From NCBI GenBank assembly GCA_033296885.1, contig MU864028.1:1-64000 (forward strand): a stretch of DNA of 64,000 nt, written 5' to 3'. Each line of letters begins with the position of its first letter. The first letter of the stretch is position 1. The notes beneath the pieces are model-generated. The model saw only the letters and a list, made by a program, of their open reading frames with translations, made no database searches and was not told where the DNA came from. This document shows positions 9,523 through 20,346 of the stretch, piece after piece. The stretch comes from Triangularia verruculosa (lineage: Eukaryota > Ascomycota > Sordariomycetes > Sordariales > Podosporaceae). The translations under genes and the position numbers were made by a program.

Positions 9523-10737
9523 CTACTTCTTACCTCCTGCTGTAGTCTTGCTTACATAGCAACGCCTGGCAACTGCTTGAGCCCTGTTAGGAAAGATGGT
9601 GGTCAGCAACGGATGTTCGGGTGACATGACAGAAGAGGTTGATGACATACAGCCTGAAAAGTCCTCCTTGACATAATCGCGAACGGTGCACTTATTCTGC
9701 TGCGCAATTGTCTGAGTCTTGAGCATTGGCGCGCTAACGTAAGTGTGTGCATCCATGGCCCGCTGAAGGGAATCACCCTGCCAGCCGAAGACATAGTCGG
9801 CATGGTTGGCGAAGCCGGTCCCGTCACCACTGGACCAGAAGAATGGCTGGCTTCCATCGGCCGGCCAGTCTGCCTTGTTGTTGAAGGCACTTGTATCCCA
9901 GACGGTTTCAAGCAGAATTTGAGGCAGTCTGACTGGATGAGAGGCTGGACATCTTCCTCCAGACTCAAAGGTGCCGGTCTCTGGGTAGGCAACATGGTCT
10001 CTGTGGTTAGGAGTGTCCAAGTTGACACCGTCCCAGCAGGTTGGAAAGCGGTGGTTCGCCATGATACCACCACGGCAGGGAGTCGGTGGAAAGCTAATGT
10101 ACTCAGGAGCACGGTTGGCTTGGCTCTCCATGCAGGTATATGTAAGCTGACGCCAGTCCCTGGCCTGATCTCTGGTGCTGTATGCCGGGTCGCCAACGAG
10201 CATGCGGAACCCGGGTTTGAACGCTGTGACTTTTGATTTTTGGGCTGTGTCAAAGAGTGCGTCGCTCATGTAGTAGACAACCTGTCATAGGTTAGAAAAC
10301 AGGCTTCAAACTGTCCGTGACTTCACACTTGCCATGCCACCGTTGGTGCCTTCCATGCCGTTTTGCGCAATCTGTGGAACTCTCTTGAAAGTACCGTTCC
10401 GAGCGCGGAAGAACATTACGGCGGTCCAGTAGTTGGAGAAGTCTTCGGTGAATTGACAGCTGGTGCATGTCGATAGCTTCGGGAGATCGAATCCGTCTGT
10501 AGGATCCATCGAGACATTGAATGAGTTCTACCCGCATTTTTGTCAGCATGATACACTTGGCAGCGTGAATAACACACATACCCCTCCAATGATCTGATGG
10601 AGATGGGGCGACGGGCTTTGGCCGGGATTGACAAGGGGATCCAGTCTCTGAACTGTAAGTTGAGAGCATCCGAATCGAAGAAGGGCATGCGCTGGCGTGA
10701 GTAGCCCAAGGGCAGCCAAAAGGATATTCCGCTTCAT
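9523..10737 (-). CDS. Secreted DUF1996 protein
   Basis: Three exons, 10737-10582, 10527-10327 and 10281-9523, are joined by GTATGT...TAG and GTGAAG...CAG introns of 54 and 45 bp, giving about 371 residues. The N-terminus is a signal peptide (MKRNILLAALGLLTPAHA). Then come the DUF1996 hallmarks: LDPLVNPGQSPSPHLHQIIGG, a segment with STCTSC, YYM, then GFRMLVGDP, SFPPTPCRGGIMANHRFPTC, CWDGVNLD, HRDHVAYP and FWSSGDGTGF. DUF1996 proteins are secreted fungal proteins, some with WSC domains; their function is not established. A second DUF1996 gene lies at 53332-54317, with different termini, so they are distant paralogues. The C-terminal end after NRAQAVARRC is less certain, because a GTAAGC there could start another intron. 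Confidence 0.85.
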
Positions 10738-11487
10738 CGTTAGCCTCTAAAGGGTTCTTTCTTGGTGTGAATGCGAACTGGTGACGACAGAACAGGAGCA
10801 AAGGGGGAAGAATGGAGGGAGGATCAGGAAAGGGGGTAAATAGGACATCAGTATTTTTCAGGTCGGTCCAGGTTACGACTGCCGTGTCTTCTCACGCCCC
10901 GCTGGTAGACTGCTACATCAGTTCTCCCTCGTGGGCCGGGACCATGTCTACGAATAGAGTGGCAATATATTTCGGTTCATGAACCGAGCGATATTGCACT
11001 TTTGATGACGGGTAATATCCATAGCCCATCACATGTGCGGGAGTTGGCTGAACCGGGTTCGTAGAGGTAATGGCCATATGTTTCTGTCGCGTGGCAAAAG
11101 GATTAAATTCAAGCTTTATGGTTTGCTGATGATTTCGATTGGACATTGCTTATAGTCATCTTCCAGGTTGACCCCGCGTTGATGGTTTCGGTCTTGTGGT
11201 TGGCGGAGAAGCCGGGCTGTTATATGAACGGCTGTAATCCCATTCGACAGGAAAACTGCCGACTGGATATAATCACAAACCATGCACCCGGACCCATTGC
11301 CGACGGCCTCGCCTTGTTATTGAGCCACACCCACCTAATTTGTGGCATTGGCACATGTAGAACTCAAGGACCATCTATATCTCAACATGTGTCATAAGCG
11401 AGGTTGCCTCTCAGTCTCTAGAATTCCAACCCCATCACCTCCACCTCTTCTTCGCCCAACTTCCAAGTGGTTCAGACTAAACACACG
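10738..11487. other. Divergent promoter region
   Basis: Lies between the minus-strand DUF1996 gene and the plus-strand cysteine-rich gene, so it should carry both promoters. I see no other gene in it. Confidence 0.5.
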
Positions 11488-11815
11488 ATGAAGCTATCTT
11501 TTGGTCTTCTCGCCCTGGGGGCTTCCTTGTCTCTGGGGCAGTCCATGCAGGAATGCACTCGGGAGCTAGCCAGGACAAATGAATGCGCCGATGTCATCAA
11601 CCCCAACGCGTGTTACAACATGTACCGATTCAACAGTGCTCGAACACTATCATGTATCGAGGGCAAGGACGACACCGAGAGAAAGAAGAAGGTATTCCTT
11701 TGTAGCCAACCAGTGGTTATCTAAATCAGTGCTGACGTTGTTGTAGGCCTGCATGTGTTGCACTTGTGTTGGGACTGTCATGTGCAACTGGCTTCGCACA
11801 AACCGCTACTGCTGA
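11488..11815 (+). CDS. Small secreted cysteine-rich protein (effector-like)
   Basis: Two exons (11488-11691 and 11747-11815) flank a 55 bp GTATTC...TAG intron and give 90 residues. The first about 18 residues (MKLSFGLLALGASLSLGQ) are a signal peptide. The mature part of about 72 residues has ten cysteines at 23, 33, 42, 56, 70, 72, 73, 75, 81 and 90. Six of them are in the short second exon, in the cluster CMCCTC. An even number suits five disulphides. The linker before the second exon is charged (DDTERKKK). No family recognised. Size, signal peptide and cysteine density fit small secreted proteins that act outside the fungal cell, but no role can be assigned. Confidence 0.75.
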
Positions 11816-11910
11816 GGCATGGACGAACGGGGGGGTTGGCTGTAGATATCCAGAAACAAGATGCCATTCTTCAGCTCGAATTGTATTCTGTCTGATACCA
11901 AAGTTGGCGA

Positions 11911-12618
11911 CTAGCTGCTCAAAGCAGGCAGCTCTCGCACCCATTTCCCTTCATGCTCAATCCAGTCGGCGAGCCACTTTGCCAAAATCGCTCTGTCCAG
12001 CTTTCCAGACCATTGTCTGCTCACCGGACCGGCATGGGCCTCACCCTTTTCACGGTCCGCCTTCCATGCCTCCTCGTCACTTCCTCCGACAAGCATGGGC
12101 AGTCTGAACACCGTCCAGTCAATACTCGTTTCCTCACTGAACACCTTGGCAATACCCAACATCGTGTTGTACGCGGCTGGGAACATCCAGCTCACGCCAA
12201 AGCGCATGATCCACCTCAAGAACACTGTGGCATCCTCTTCCGTGTAGATAGAGATCGTTCCCATTGCAGCGATACGCTTGACTCCATGCTTCTTCATGAG
12301 GGGCAGCACATGCTTTTCGTAGAACCCCGGGTAGGGAAGTGGTGTACCAGACGACATAGCCGCCCCGTCTGGGCCCATCAGCGAGATGACTGCGCTGCAC
12401 TGGGCCATCGCTGGGCCAAGTGTGGCATCATCATCAACTTGGCCCTGCACCACCTGCAAGTCGGTGGGATATGACGCAACGAGGTCGGCTGGGATTTTGG
12501 ATGCTGAAGTTGGGCGTACAAAGGCGATAACGCGTTTCTTGCGGTGCAAAAGTTCGCGCAGGAGGCAAATGCCCGAGGGGCCGGTAGAGCCCAGAACAAG
12601 GATCGGCTTGTCAGCCAT
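11911..12618 (-). CDS. NmrA-like NAD(P)-binding reductase
   Basis: A single exon encodes about 235 residues from MADKPILV; an in-frame ATG four codons upstream (12630) is also possible. The N-terminus is a Rossmann strand-loop-helix with GSTGPSGICLLREL (the G-x-x-G-x-x-G type of atypical short-chain dehydrogenases), followed by VIAFVRP. The middle has AVISLMGPDG and VKRIAAMGTISIY. The C-terminal half contains DWTVFRLPMLVGG, as in NmrA/SDR-a proteins. Members bind NAD(P) and act as reductases, epimerases or redox sensors; the substrate is not predictable. The stop codon lies about 95 bp from the end of the cysteine-rich gene, so the two converge. Confidence 0.85.
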   Translation of the reverse strand: MADKPILVLGSTGPSGICLLRELLHRKKRVIAFVRPTSASKIPADLVASYPTDLQVVQGQVDDDATLGPAMAQCSAVISLMGPDGAAMSSGTPLPYPGFYEKHVLPLMKKHGVKRIAAMGTISIYTEEDATVFLRWIMRFGVSWMFPAAYNTMLGIAKVFSEETSIDWTVFRLPMLVGGSDEEAWKADREKGEAHAGPVSRQWSGKLDRAILAKWLADWIEHEGKWVRELPALSS

Positions 12619-12630
12619 TTGTCCGGTCAA

Positions 12631-12980
12631 GAACGGAGCAAGCGCGTTTGGGATGTTCGATTGTTCTCCTTGTCGTTGGCAACCACCTTGACTTTAGTAT
12701 CTTTTATCTTGACTCCGCATGTGGGATAGCTCTTGTGGGTTTGTCATCAGTCGGTCATTTCTCGACGCCGATTGGCACAGATAGGCATAGTGTCTTCTTC
12801 GCACCCAACAACATCCCTGCAGTGAGCTCATTCAGGGAGTTCAGTCCATCGCCAATGACCAACATGATGCAAACACAAAAAGACATGGTGCCTGTACGTA
12901 CACTAGTCTCAAGCCGCGGCTTTCCTACGATCATCCACTTTAAGAACATCTGCTACATTCATGTGACAATTACTTCACAA
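12631..12980. other. Intergenic, nothing recognised
   Basis: No gene supported. Upstream of the NmrA-like gene on the minus strand, so it should hold its promoter. Confidence 0.4.
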
Positions 12981-13570
12981 TCACCGAATCCACCAATCCA
13001 CCAAGTATCCCGTAACAAAAGCAAAAACTCCTTTATGCAACAAATCCACGACTTGCTCCTTCACCGGCAATGTCCAAGGAAGGGCTCCAACCCCCGTCCA
13101 ATTTTCTAGTGTCTGGTCAATCAAGAGTCTAACACCCATAAACATGAAGTCGGTGAACGGCCCCCTCATGCCGAAGGAGTAGCTTGCCGCTGCTCTGATG
13201 ATAGCGGCAGCTGCTCCTTGACCGTAATGCATTGCCATATTAAGGCCCCATAGCTGCTGATCGTTTCGAGGGCTGACCCCTATCAACGTAGCTAGAGTTT
13301 TGGCCGGCACGTAGGAACTCGGACGGCCGGTGAAAAATTGTTCGATCTTTTCGCCGACAGTCATCCTACGGCAATCTGTTAGGGGCTCTGAAAGGTATTT
13401 AGGACTGCAGGACTGAGCAACAGGCATGCTTACGCAGCTACTCCTAGGAAGCCGGCTGAGAGGCCGCAAACTATTACCGTACCCCAGGGCATTATGGCCC
13501 GAGGGCGAATAGGGTCAGTCGTCCGCCGCATGCTCGTGACGGGAAGATTGTCTGAAGCTTTGGGGTCCAT
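12981..13570 (-). CDS. Small conserved-looking membrane protein of unknown function
   Basis: Exon 1 (13570-13434) and exon 2 (13365-12981) are joined by a 68 bp GTAAGC...TAG intron, which splits one codon and gives about 173 residues. After a polar N-terminus there is a hydrophobic segment (TVIVCGLSAGFLGVAA) right before the junction. Further stretches, QGAAAAIIRAAASYSFG and GVFAFVTGYLVDW, may be membrane helices. The motif WGLNMAMHYGQG is distinctive. I do not recognise the family. Splicing in frame across conserved-looking hydrophobic sequence is the main support. Confidence 0.7.
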
Positions 13571-13696
13571 AATGGGTCAAAAGTCTGGTCGCCGAGAGAT
13601 CGCTTAGGTATGCTGACTACAGTGTTTGTTAAAGCAGAGGGAATGGTGCAGGGTCAAGAATCTGTTTTGCCATTTTGAGGGTCACCTTGATGGGGC

Positions 13697-13711
13697 GGTG
13701 ACGTCATCACC
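13697..13711. promoter_or_regulatory. Palindromic CRE-like bZIP site
   Basis: GGTGACGTCATCACC contains a perfect TGACGTCA core and sits about 130 bp upstream of the small membrane protein's start codon, on the far side of which lies the plus-strand surface-protein gene. TGACGTCA is the known binding site of ATF/CREB-type bZIP factors. Use in this promoter is inferred. Confidence 0.4.
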
Positions 13712-14232
13712 TGCTCATCTTCGCGGTCAGGGAGGTAGACCAGATCTCAATTTCTGTTGATGGACCACCCTCACGTTCGGTGTTTTGGCAATGCTACCAC
13801 AAGGTACCAAGAAACACGATGTTTGATGACTGAACCGGGCTGAAGTGGGCTTTTTCTGCGTTGGCTCGTTGCCGCCTCGCCACAGAGAACACAGGAAAAG
13901 CTGTAGAAAGACAGAATTGATGCCCTTTGACGGGGATCGAACAACGTTAAACTGACATGACAGATAGGCTCTCGGAGCGAAGTGCCCTGCGTTTCGATCG
14001 GCCCAAAATAACCAGAGACAGACCAGACGCCGAGAAAAAAGCCGCCCGCAATCCCAGCTGACAGCCGCAGGCCTCACTGCACGCCCTGGCTGTGCCGCAT
14101 CTTGGCGCTCACAGCCGACATGCACAGCCAGATCGATGGGACAGCATTCGCTCCCCGGGAACCTTCTTTTATCACTTCACGTTTTTCTTCACCGGATCTT
14201 CAACCGCAAACTAATTTCCTGGGCGACCGAAA

Positions 14233-15159
14233 ATGCGAGCACTTTTCGCGCTCGCGCTTCTTGGTGCCAGAGTCGCCGGCCAGAACGGCGAGAATGGAGT
14301 CTGGTTTATCTACCCAACCGAGGGCCACACGTATCAGCACATGGACACGGTCAACGTGACGTACGAAAGCCCATTTCCGAGCCCGACATTATTTGGCTGG
14401 TGCGATGGAGGCAGGAGAAACTTTTACGATCAGCGGGTGCCGGCATACAACGCCTCAGTCGCCGTTGTGCTCAACTTCACGTCAGGAACACCGTGTTGGT
14501 TCAACCTGAGGCCGGGGAGAGCAGCCGGATTTGGTGCCAATAGCCCGTCTTTCAATCTTCTCGGAGTTGAGCGACCTTCTGGCGGTATCGTTCATGGGCC
14601 CGACACGTCTGGCTCCGATCCAACTCCATCCTCACCCTCGACAACATCTTCCGCGATCACCTCGTCCTCACCATCAGCCGCCCCTACAAGCGAGTCGACC
14701 GAAACTGCAGTGACAACGGCCCCCGATCCACAAGAAACCACTGAAAAGTACCGCGGGGATGGCGGTGGCCTGGGCGGAGGACAGTCAGCGGGGATTGCTG
14801 TAGGCGCCATCGTCGGCGTGCTCATCATCGGCGCCGGTCTCTTTCTCTGGTGGAGGAAAAGATCTCGGCGGCCAGGCCATCCGGACCAAAGCCATCTGCA
14901 CGAGGCCGTCCACGATGGTCACTGCCAGCATTGTCATCCCCAATGGCAACGGTCAACAGGAGCAAGTACTTCGAGAGGCGGGAGCCCTGCTACATATGTG
15001 CAGGAATACAATAGTCCTTGCACATGTGTCTGTGCAGCACATGGACAAGCCCCTGTCAAAATGTGGCCGGCAGAAGTGAGCAGTAAGAACTCGCCATCGG
15101 AAATTTCGACGTCAGAACAAGCATGGACGGGAAGGCCCAGAGTCGAAATGCCGGCGTGA
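14233..15159 (+). CDS. One-pass Ser/Thr-rich cell-surface protein
   Basis: Single exon, 308 residues. Residues 1-16 form a signal peptide (MRALFALALLGARVAG). A short extracellular domain with possible N-glycosylation sites (NVT, NAS, NFT) and two or three cysteines follows. Residues about 125-170 are a Ser/Thr/Pro-rich stalk likely to be O-glycosylated. A Gly-rich linker leads into one membrane helix at about 186-207 (AGIAVGAIVGVLIIGAGL) and a basic stop-transfer (RKRSRR). The cytoplasmic tail has a His/Cys-rich patch (HDGHCQHCHPQW). This layout is like fungal wall-stress sensors and mucin-like surface proteins, but there is no WSC domain. Role unknown. Confidence 0.8.
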   Translation: MRALFALALLGARVAGQNGENGVWFIYPTEGHTYQHMDTVNVTYESPFPSPTLFGWCDGGRRNFYDQRVPAYNASVAVVLNFTSGTPCWFNLRPGRAAGFGANSPSFNLLGVERPSGGIVHGPDTSGSDPTPSSPSTTSSAITSSSPSAAPTSESTETAVTTAPDPQETTEKYRGDGGGLGGGQSAGIAVGAIVGVLIIGAGLFLWWRKRSRRPGHPDQSHLHEAVHDGHCQHCHPQWQRSTGASTSRGGSPATYVQEYNSPCTCVCAAHGQAPVKMWPAEVSSKNSPSEISTSEQAWTGRPRVEMPA

Positions 15160-15550
15160 TGTACCTAGACATATGATAAGCTTTTGAGTATTGTGGCTCT
15201 CGAGATTACACAAGCCAATTCATCAAGCGCGTGGGGAAAAGAGATCAAGAGACGGAAGCTAGAGGGCTTGGCACAAATTATTTCAGGGGCAAACCCACTT
15301 TGAACTATTGCTACCGGGCTCTGATGTTGAGGTTGACCGTTTCATCGGCCCAAGACAACGGTTGGAGTCGGTTTCAAAGCTCCCCCCTGGGCAACACCGC
15401 TCATCTTGGCTAGGTTCCCTCCTGGAGACGATGCCGTGAGCCGACTATCATCATACAAATAGACTGTGAACCTTCGAATTCGGTTTGCCAGTAAGTCCTT
15501 TGCTTCATGCATACCACCGGCCAAAAGCCTGACGACTCCGACAAAGAACA
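15160..15550. other. Intergenic, nothing recognised
   Basis: Promoter side of the following plus-strand membrane-protein gene. No gene supported. Confidence 0.4.
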
Positions 15551-17558
15551 ATGCCCACGGCCTCGAAAGTCAGCCAGATCATTGGAGCCCTGGGCTTGGT
15601 CTTTGTCACCGCCCTGTACATTGCTCTTCTTCTGATTCCGTGGATCTACACGTGTGGCCTCAGCAATGGCCCAGTCTGGATCTCGCAACCAAAGACATGG
15701 ACTGAGCTTCCTCGTGATGTGGAGCCCATCAATGTGGACCACATGGCCGACTACGATAAGGCGATCAAAACAATGAATACCATTACTGCCATTGCTGCCA
15801 TCCCAATCGTATACGCCGTTGTGCAACGCGCTGCTAGCGTGGGTTCGCAATCTAAGCGCAACTTGTGGGACAACGCCGCCTTGTCTTGGCTGGCAGTAAT
15901 CTTGATCATCATCAGTACGTCTTCGAGGGGGAGATTGGAAAATCTTCGCTAACATCCCGCGGTCAAGCCCTGATACTTCCGCCGATTCGCAACTTGGTTG
16001 TCAGTTTTGAGACAATCAAGGTACCGGCCGCCTTCCTCGGGCAAGGTGTTGTGGCTCTCGATGCCACACCTGAGATGCTCGAGATGGTGAGCGAAAATGG
16101 GGTGGTTGAGAAGGTCAAACACGGACTGGTCAACTCTCAAGAGTCTGACAAGCACCCACATTTGTGGCAAGAGGATGGCACGACATCAGACATGATGGCT
16201 TTCTCGCTCGGCGGGTTCCGTCCAGCGAATGAGCCCGATCTCATGGAGCTTTCTCATCACCGCATGTTCGTCTCAGCGGTCCAGAAAATCAACACTGGGT
16301 ACTATCGGAGCCATGCCTTGCAGCTGAAAAGTATTCCAGACTGCAGGGCAATTGAGCAGTTTCCCTCGGCTTGTTCTGGCCCGAGACCGTTTGCCAGAGT
16401 CTTTGAGTCCCCAAACACCCTAGTCCGGGTCTGCGTACCGGGTGCCTCGGGGCGATCGTCATGGCTGGACAGAAGCACTGATAGGCGTGAGATCAAAGAA
16501 GATCTCTTTATTCGAATGGTACGAAATGTTTTGACTGGGGATGTACGGAATCCTGGACAAATCAGGCATCAGAAAACATACCATTGCACGGCCACCACAA
16601 CGAGAGGCTACTTCGAGCTGCCCAACTATTTCAACGAGGGGAGAGTCGGTCCGCTGTTGAACATGTTTCAAAACCCTATCGGAGAGCATTATGTCAGCTT
16701 CAAGTGAGTTTCCCCATCAGACAAAACTCTCACGTATCTAGGCACTCACATCATCTCAGTCCCAGCCGTGAAGTGCCTCTTGGCATCCCTGACTTCGTCC
16801 AGAATTTCACCACCGACCCCTTCTTGTCTCTTGAGCCAAACCAGCCATTAGATATCGCTCCCGGGCCCCTCATGACTTCAGCTCAGGCCCTCTTTGGCAA
16901 CCAGACGTGGTTTCACACCATGGCACAAGCTTTTGTCAACACCACTTCCGGCAACACATCGCTCCCGCGTCTTGACGCGCTTGAAACTCTTCAGACCGTC
17001 TGCTTAGAGAATAATATGCCCTTGGCACGATTCTCAGTCTTTCCCCCAGCAGAGCTGGTCATCTCTGACCGTCGTATGTCAAAAGAATGCGAGTCTGTTC
17101 TTGTCCCGCGTGGTAGACAAGAGGACAGGCTCACGGAGCAGCAGGCCGCGTCCAAGTTGGAAAGCATGATGAATGACTTCCTCGCCGTCTTCGAGAGAGG
17201 GCCCAACACGACTTTGTGGACGGCCATGACGTTGGCCAATGAAGCTGTGTTGCAGGCGGCAACCCAGGATCAGACGCTGGCACGCAAGGTGTTTGTCGAC
17301 CTGGGAAGAGAGATGGCAAATAAGCCTGTCCTGACAAAAGGGGCGGTTGTCGGTGTGAGCTTTTTGGTTGCTCTGCAGGTATTGGGACTGGCTGTGCTGG
17401 CAACGTATTTATTGATTGGGAGTTTTGAGCCGGCCTGGTTCATGAAGAGGTTTGCTGGCGAGGGTGATACGGGCAGCGGTCACAAGGGTGGCGCGGGTGA
17501 CTACGACGAGGAGCCCTTGAGAGATTTGAACACGCCGGGCGGGAGCGAGAGGCGATGA
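15551..17558 (+). CDS. Multi-pass membrane protein with large extracellular loop, unknown function
   Basis: Three exons, 15551-15914, 15968-16703 and 16760-17558, are joined by introns of 53 and 56 bp (GTACGT...AAG with GCTAAC branch, and GTGAGT...CAG), giving 632 residues. The N-terminus has a membrane segment (IIGALGLVFVTALYIALLLI) and a second one at AVILIII by the first junction. Then comes a long, mostly hydrophilic region with several cysteines and N-glycosylation motifs (NFT, NQT, NTT). Near the C-terminus is another helix (VVGVSFLVALQVLGLAVLATYLL), followed by an acidic Gly-rich tail. This shape is common for uncharacterised fungal membrane proteins. No catalytic motif seen. Confidence 0.8.
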
Positions 17559-18589
17559 GAGTACCAGACAACAAGAAACATGACTTGGACAAAGACGCAG
17601 AGTTCAGAAGCCACGTGCCTGCCTGACTCGCTCTGTCCGGATGTGCAGTCCATAATTCGTCGTGTTCTTGGCTGCGGTGCAAGAGAATTGCGGACTGCTA
17701 CCCTTCCGTTCCGGTTTCATGGTATTTCCAATGGCGTGATGGTCGGCTATGCAGTTGTGAATATCATCCCCACGTCAACAATAACCCCCCACCAAACGGC
17801 AGCGACTCAGGATGGATTTAAGCCGGAACAACAACCCTTGCAGAATGGTGTCAATTTCTTGTCTTTGACGCGACCTGGCTACTACCCATAACCAACCCCA
17901 ACCCTCAACCTTTTCTTCCTGCTGTTCCTGTCGCTGGACGGAAGCACGCCATTATCTTGGCCTTTTACTCTGAAAATACTAGTTCCAACAGCAGGGCTCT
18001 CTCGACGACGAGCTTACTGCTTCAGCCCTAGGGTTTCTATTTGTGCGAGTACTGATGGGTCCAGTCTCCGTACTCGTGAAACGAGTCACCGATGTGGACG
18101 AACGACATCGGGAATACCTGGTATGCACTTCGCCGCATCCTGTGCCTCTGCCCGGTTTGGAAACGTGGGGCAGCTCTAGATGTCCCGTTTATCGGGATTT
18201 GTATCCCGAATCTGTGAAGCATCCCACGGCACTTCCTTGAGTGCGGGAAAGACCACCAGCTCCTCCATGATGCAATGCAACCTGTGCATATTGCACGATG
18301 CCATACACGTGCAAGATTGCGCCACTGATAACAGCTGGAGTCTGGAACGACGCTCAAACCGAGGTAGCCATGGCGCAAGAGGGCCCCGGTCTTGACAACA
18401 TTCGCAGACACTGCAACCACAGCGAGTAAGAAGCTGGAAAGGCTGACGTCGTGATTGGGGATCGGCCTCTCTCTATATAAGCGTCTTCCACATGTTACAT
18501 CCGTGGAAATGCAAATTGTGTCTCGGACGGGTACGTTTGACTCACATCCTTCATTCTGGTTTCCAGCCTGCCGGGACTCTGCCGCTGAC
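17559..18589. other. Intergenic region with promoter of the MFS gene
   Basis: No supported gene, although several open frames of 60-210 codons occur on both strands. TATATAA at 18474-18480, about 110 bp before the MFS start codon, is a plausible TATA element. Confidence 0.5.
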
Positions 18590-20346
18590 ATGGCTTTCAC
18601 CAACCACGACCAGAAGAATTCCAAGGAGGTGGCTTCCCGCTCGCCAGAGTCCTTCGCCGACGAAAAGAAAAACACGGAGACCGGGCTTCGCGGCTCTGAC
18701 TCTGGGTCAATCTCGCAAGAGTCCCTTGTCGATGCCGATGGCTATGGCTCAGCCAACGATCACATCTTTTCCGACCCAGCCGTGGCTGACCACTGGCGCA
18801 ACACGTACGAAAAGGTGAACTACGAGAATCGTCATCGCTTCGACCCCAGCTTTACCTGGTCAGCCGAGGAGGAGCGGAAGCTCGTCAGGAAGATTGATCG
18901 GAGAATTATGCTCTGGTATGTACCTGCAGTCCGACCCAAAATAGGATATTCCTGACTAACAGATTGTGCTGAAGGGCTTGGATCATGTTCTGCGGTCTTG
19001 ATCTCCATCGCCGCAACATTAATCGGGCTATCACGGATAACATGCTGGAGGAGATTGGCATGAACACAAACGACTTCAACTACGGTCAGACACTATTCTT
19101 GGCCTCCTTCCTGATTGCCGAACTTCCATCGGGTCTCATCAGCAAGAGGGTGGGCGCTGACCGATGGATTCCTTTCCTCATCTGCAGCTGGTCCGTTGTG
19201 GCTGGCTCGCAGGCATTTCTCACGAGCAAGGCTGGCTTCTACGCCATCAAAGTTCTTTTGGGCCTCCTAATGGGCGGGTTCATCCCTGACATTGTTCTTT
19301 GGCTCACGTACTTCTTCAAGTCCAACGAGCTCCCGACCCGTCTGGCTTGGTTTTGGACGGCCCTCAGCACCGTCAACATTGTCGGTTCTCTTCTTGCCGC
19401 TGGAATCCTCAAGATGCGCGGAATCGGGGGCTGGAGTGGCTGGCAGTGGCTGTTCCTTCTCGAAGGCATCGTCACACTTCTCATTGGCACTTTTTCGTGG
19501 GTTCTCATGCCCCCCGGACCCTGTCAAACTCGGAATTGGTTCCGTGGCAAGGACGGCTGGTTTTCGGACCGCGAGGAGTCAATCATCGTCAACCGGCTGC
19601 TGCGTGATGACCCTTCCAAGGGTGACATGAACAACCGTCAAGGTGTCGGTCTTGTTCTGCTCTGGAAGACCATCAAGGACTGGGAAATGTGGCCGCTGTA
19701 CCTCATTGGTCTAACCACATATATTCCCCCATCCCCGCTCAACACCTATATGTCTTTTATCCTCAGGCAGATGGGCTTCGGTGTCTTCGAGGCCAACTTG
19801 ATGGCCATTCCTGCCCAGTTCATGTTTGCCGTCAACCTCCTCATCACCACATGGGTATCCAAGCGGTTCAAGGAAAGATCTATCGTTTCGTCCATCAGCA
19901 ACATTTGGATGTTTCCGTTTTTCGTTGCCTTGGTCGCTTATCCAAATGCCGCCCCTTGGGCTCGCTACGGTATCATGACTGGTCTTTTGTCCTATCCGTA
20001 TTGCCATGCCATCCTTGTTGGCTGGAACGCACGCAACAGCAACGCCGTCCGTGCAAGAGCCGTGTCAGCTGCGCTTTACAACATGTTTGTCCAGAGTGGG
20101 AACATCCTGGCCAGCAACATCTACCGGGACGAAGACAGACCCTTCTATGTTCGTGGAAACAGAATCCTGCTTGGTATTGTCTGCTACAATATTTTGCAGT
20201 TCTACCTCGTCAAGGCTTTTTACATCTGGAGGAACAAGCTCAGGGATGCCAAGTGGAATGAGCTCACACCGGAGCAACAGGAGGATTATGTGCTCAATAG
20301 CAAGGATGAAGGATTGAAGAGGCTGGATTTCCGGTTTGCTCACTGA
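18590..20346 (+). CDS. MFS transporter, anion:cation symporter (Dal5/allantoate permease) family
   Basis: Exon 1 (18590-18915) and exon 2 (18975-20346) are joined by a 59 bp GTATGT...AAG intron that restores the conserved RRIMLWAWIMF, giving about 565 residues. The N-terminal about 100 residues are hydrophilic. Then come the family blocks: RRNINRAITDNMLEEIGMNT, NDFNYGQTLFLASFLIAELP, VGADRWIP and the loop GGFIPDIVLWLTYFFK, then about 12 membrane helices and a C-terminal hydrophilic tail. Fungal members take up allantoate, pantothenate, nicotinate, biotin precursors and other small anions. The substrate cannot be told from sequence. Start chosen at MAFTNHDQK; an upstream in-frame ATG exists but would add a poorly conserved extension. 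Confidence 0.9.

Noticed and set aside
9745..10236. 163-codon plus-strand frame
   Set aside because: It is the reverse-strand shadow of the DUF1996 gene, which has clear domain motifs.
18037..18675. 212-codon minus-strand frame upstream of the MFS gene
   Set aside because: Runs opposite to the MFS start exon, with no domain; likely chance.
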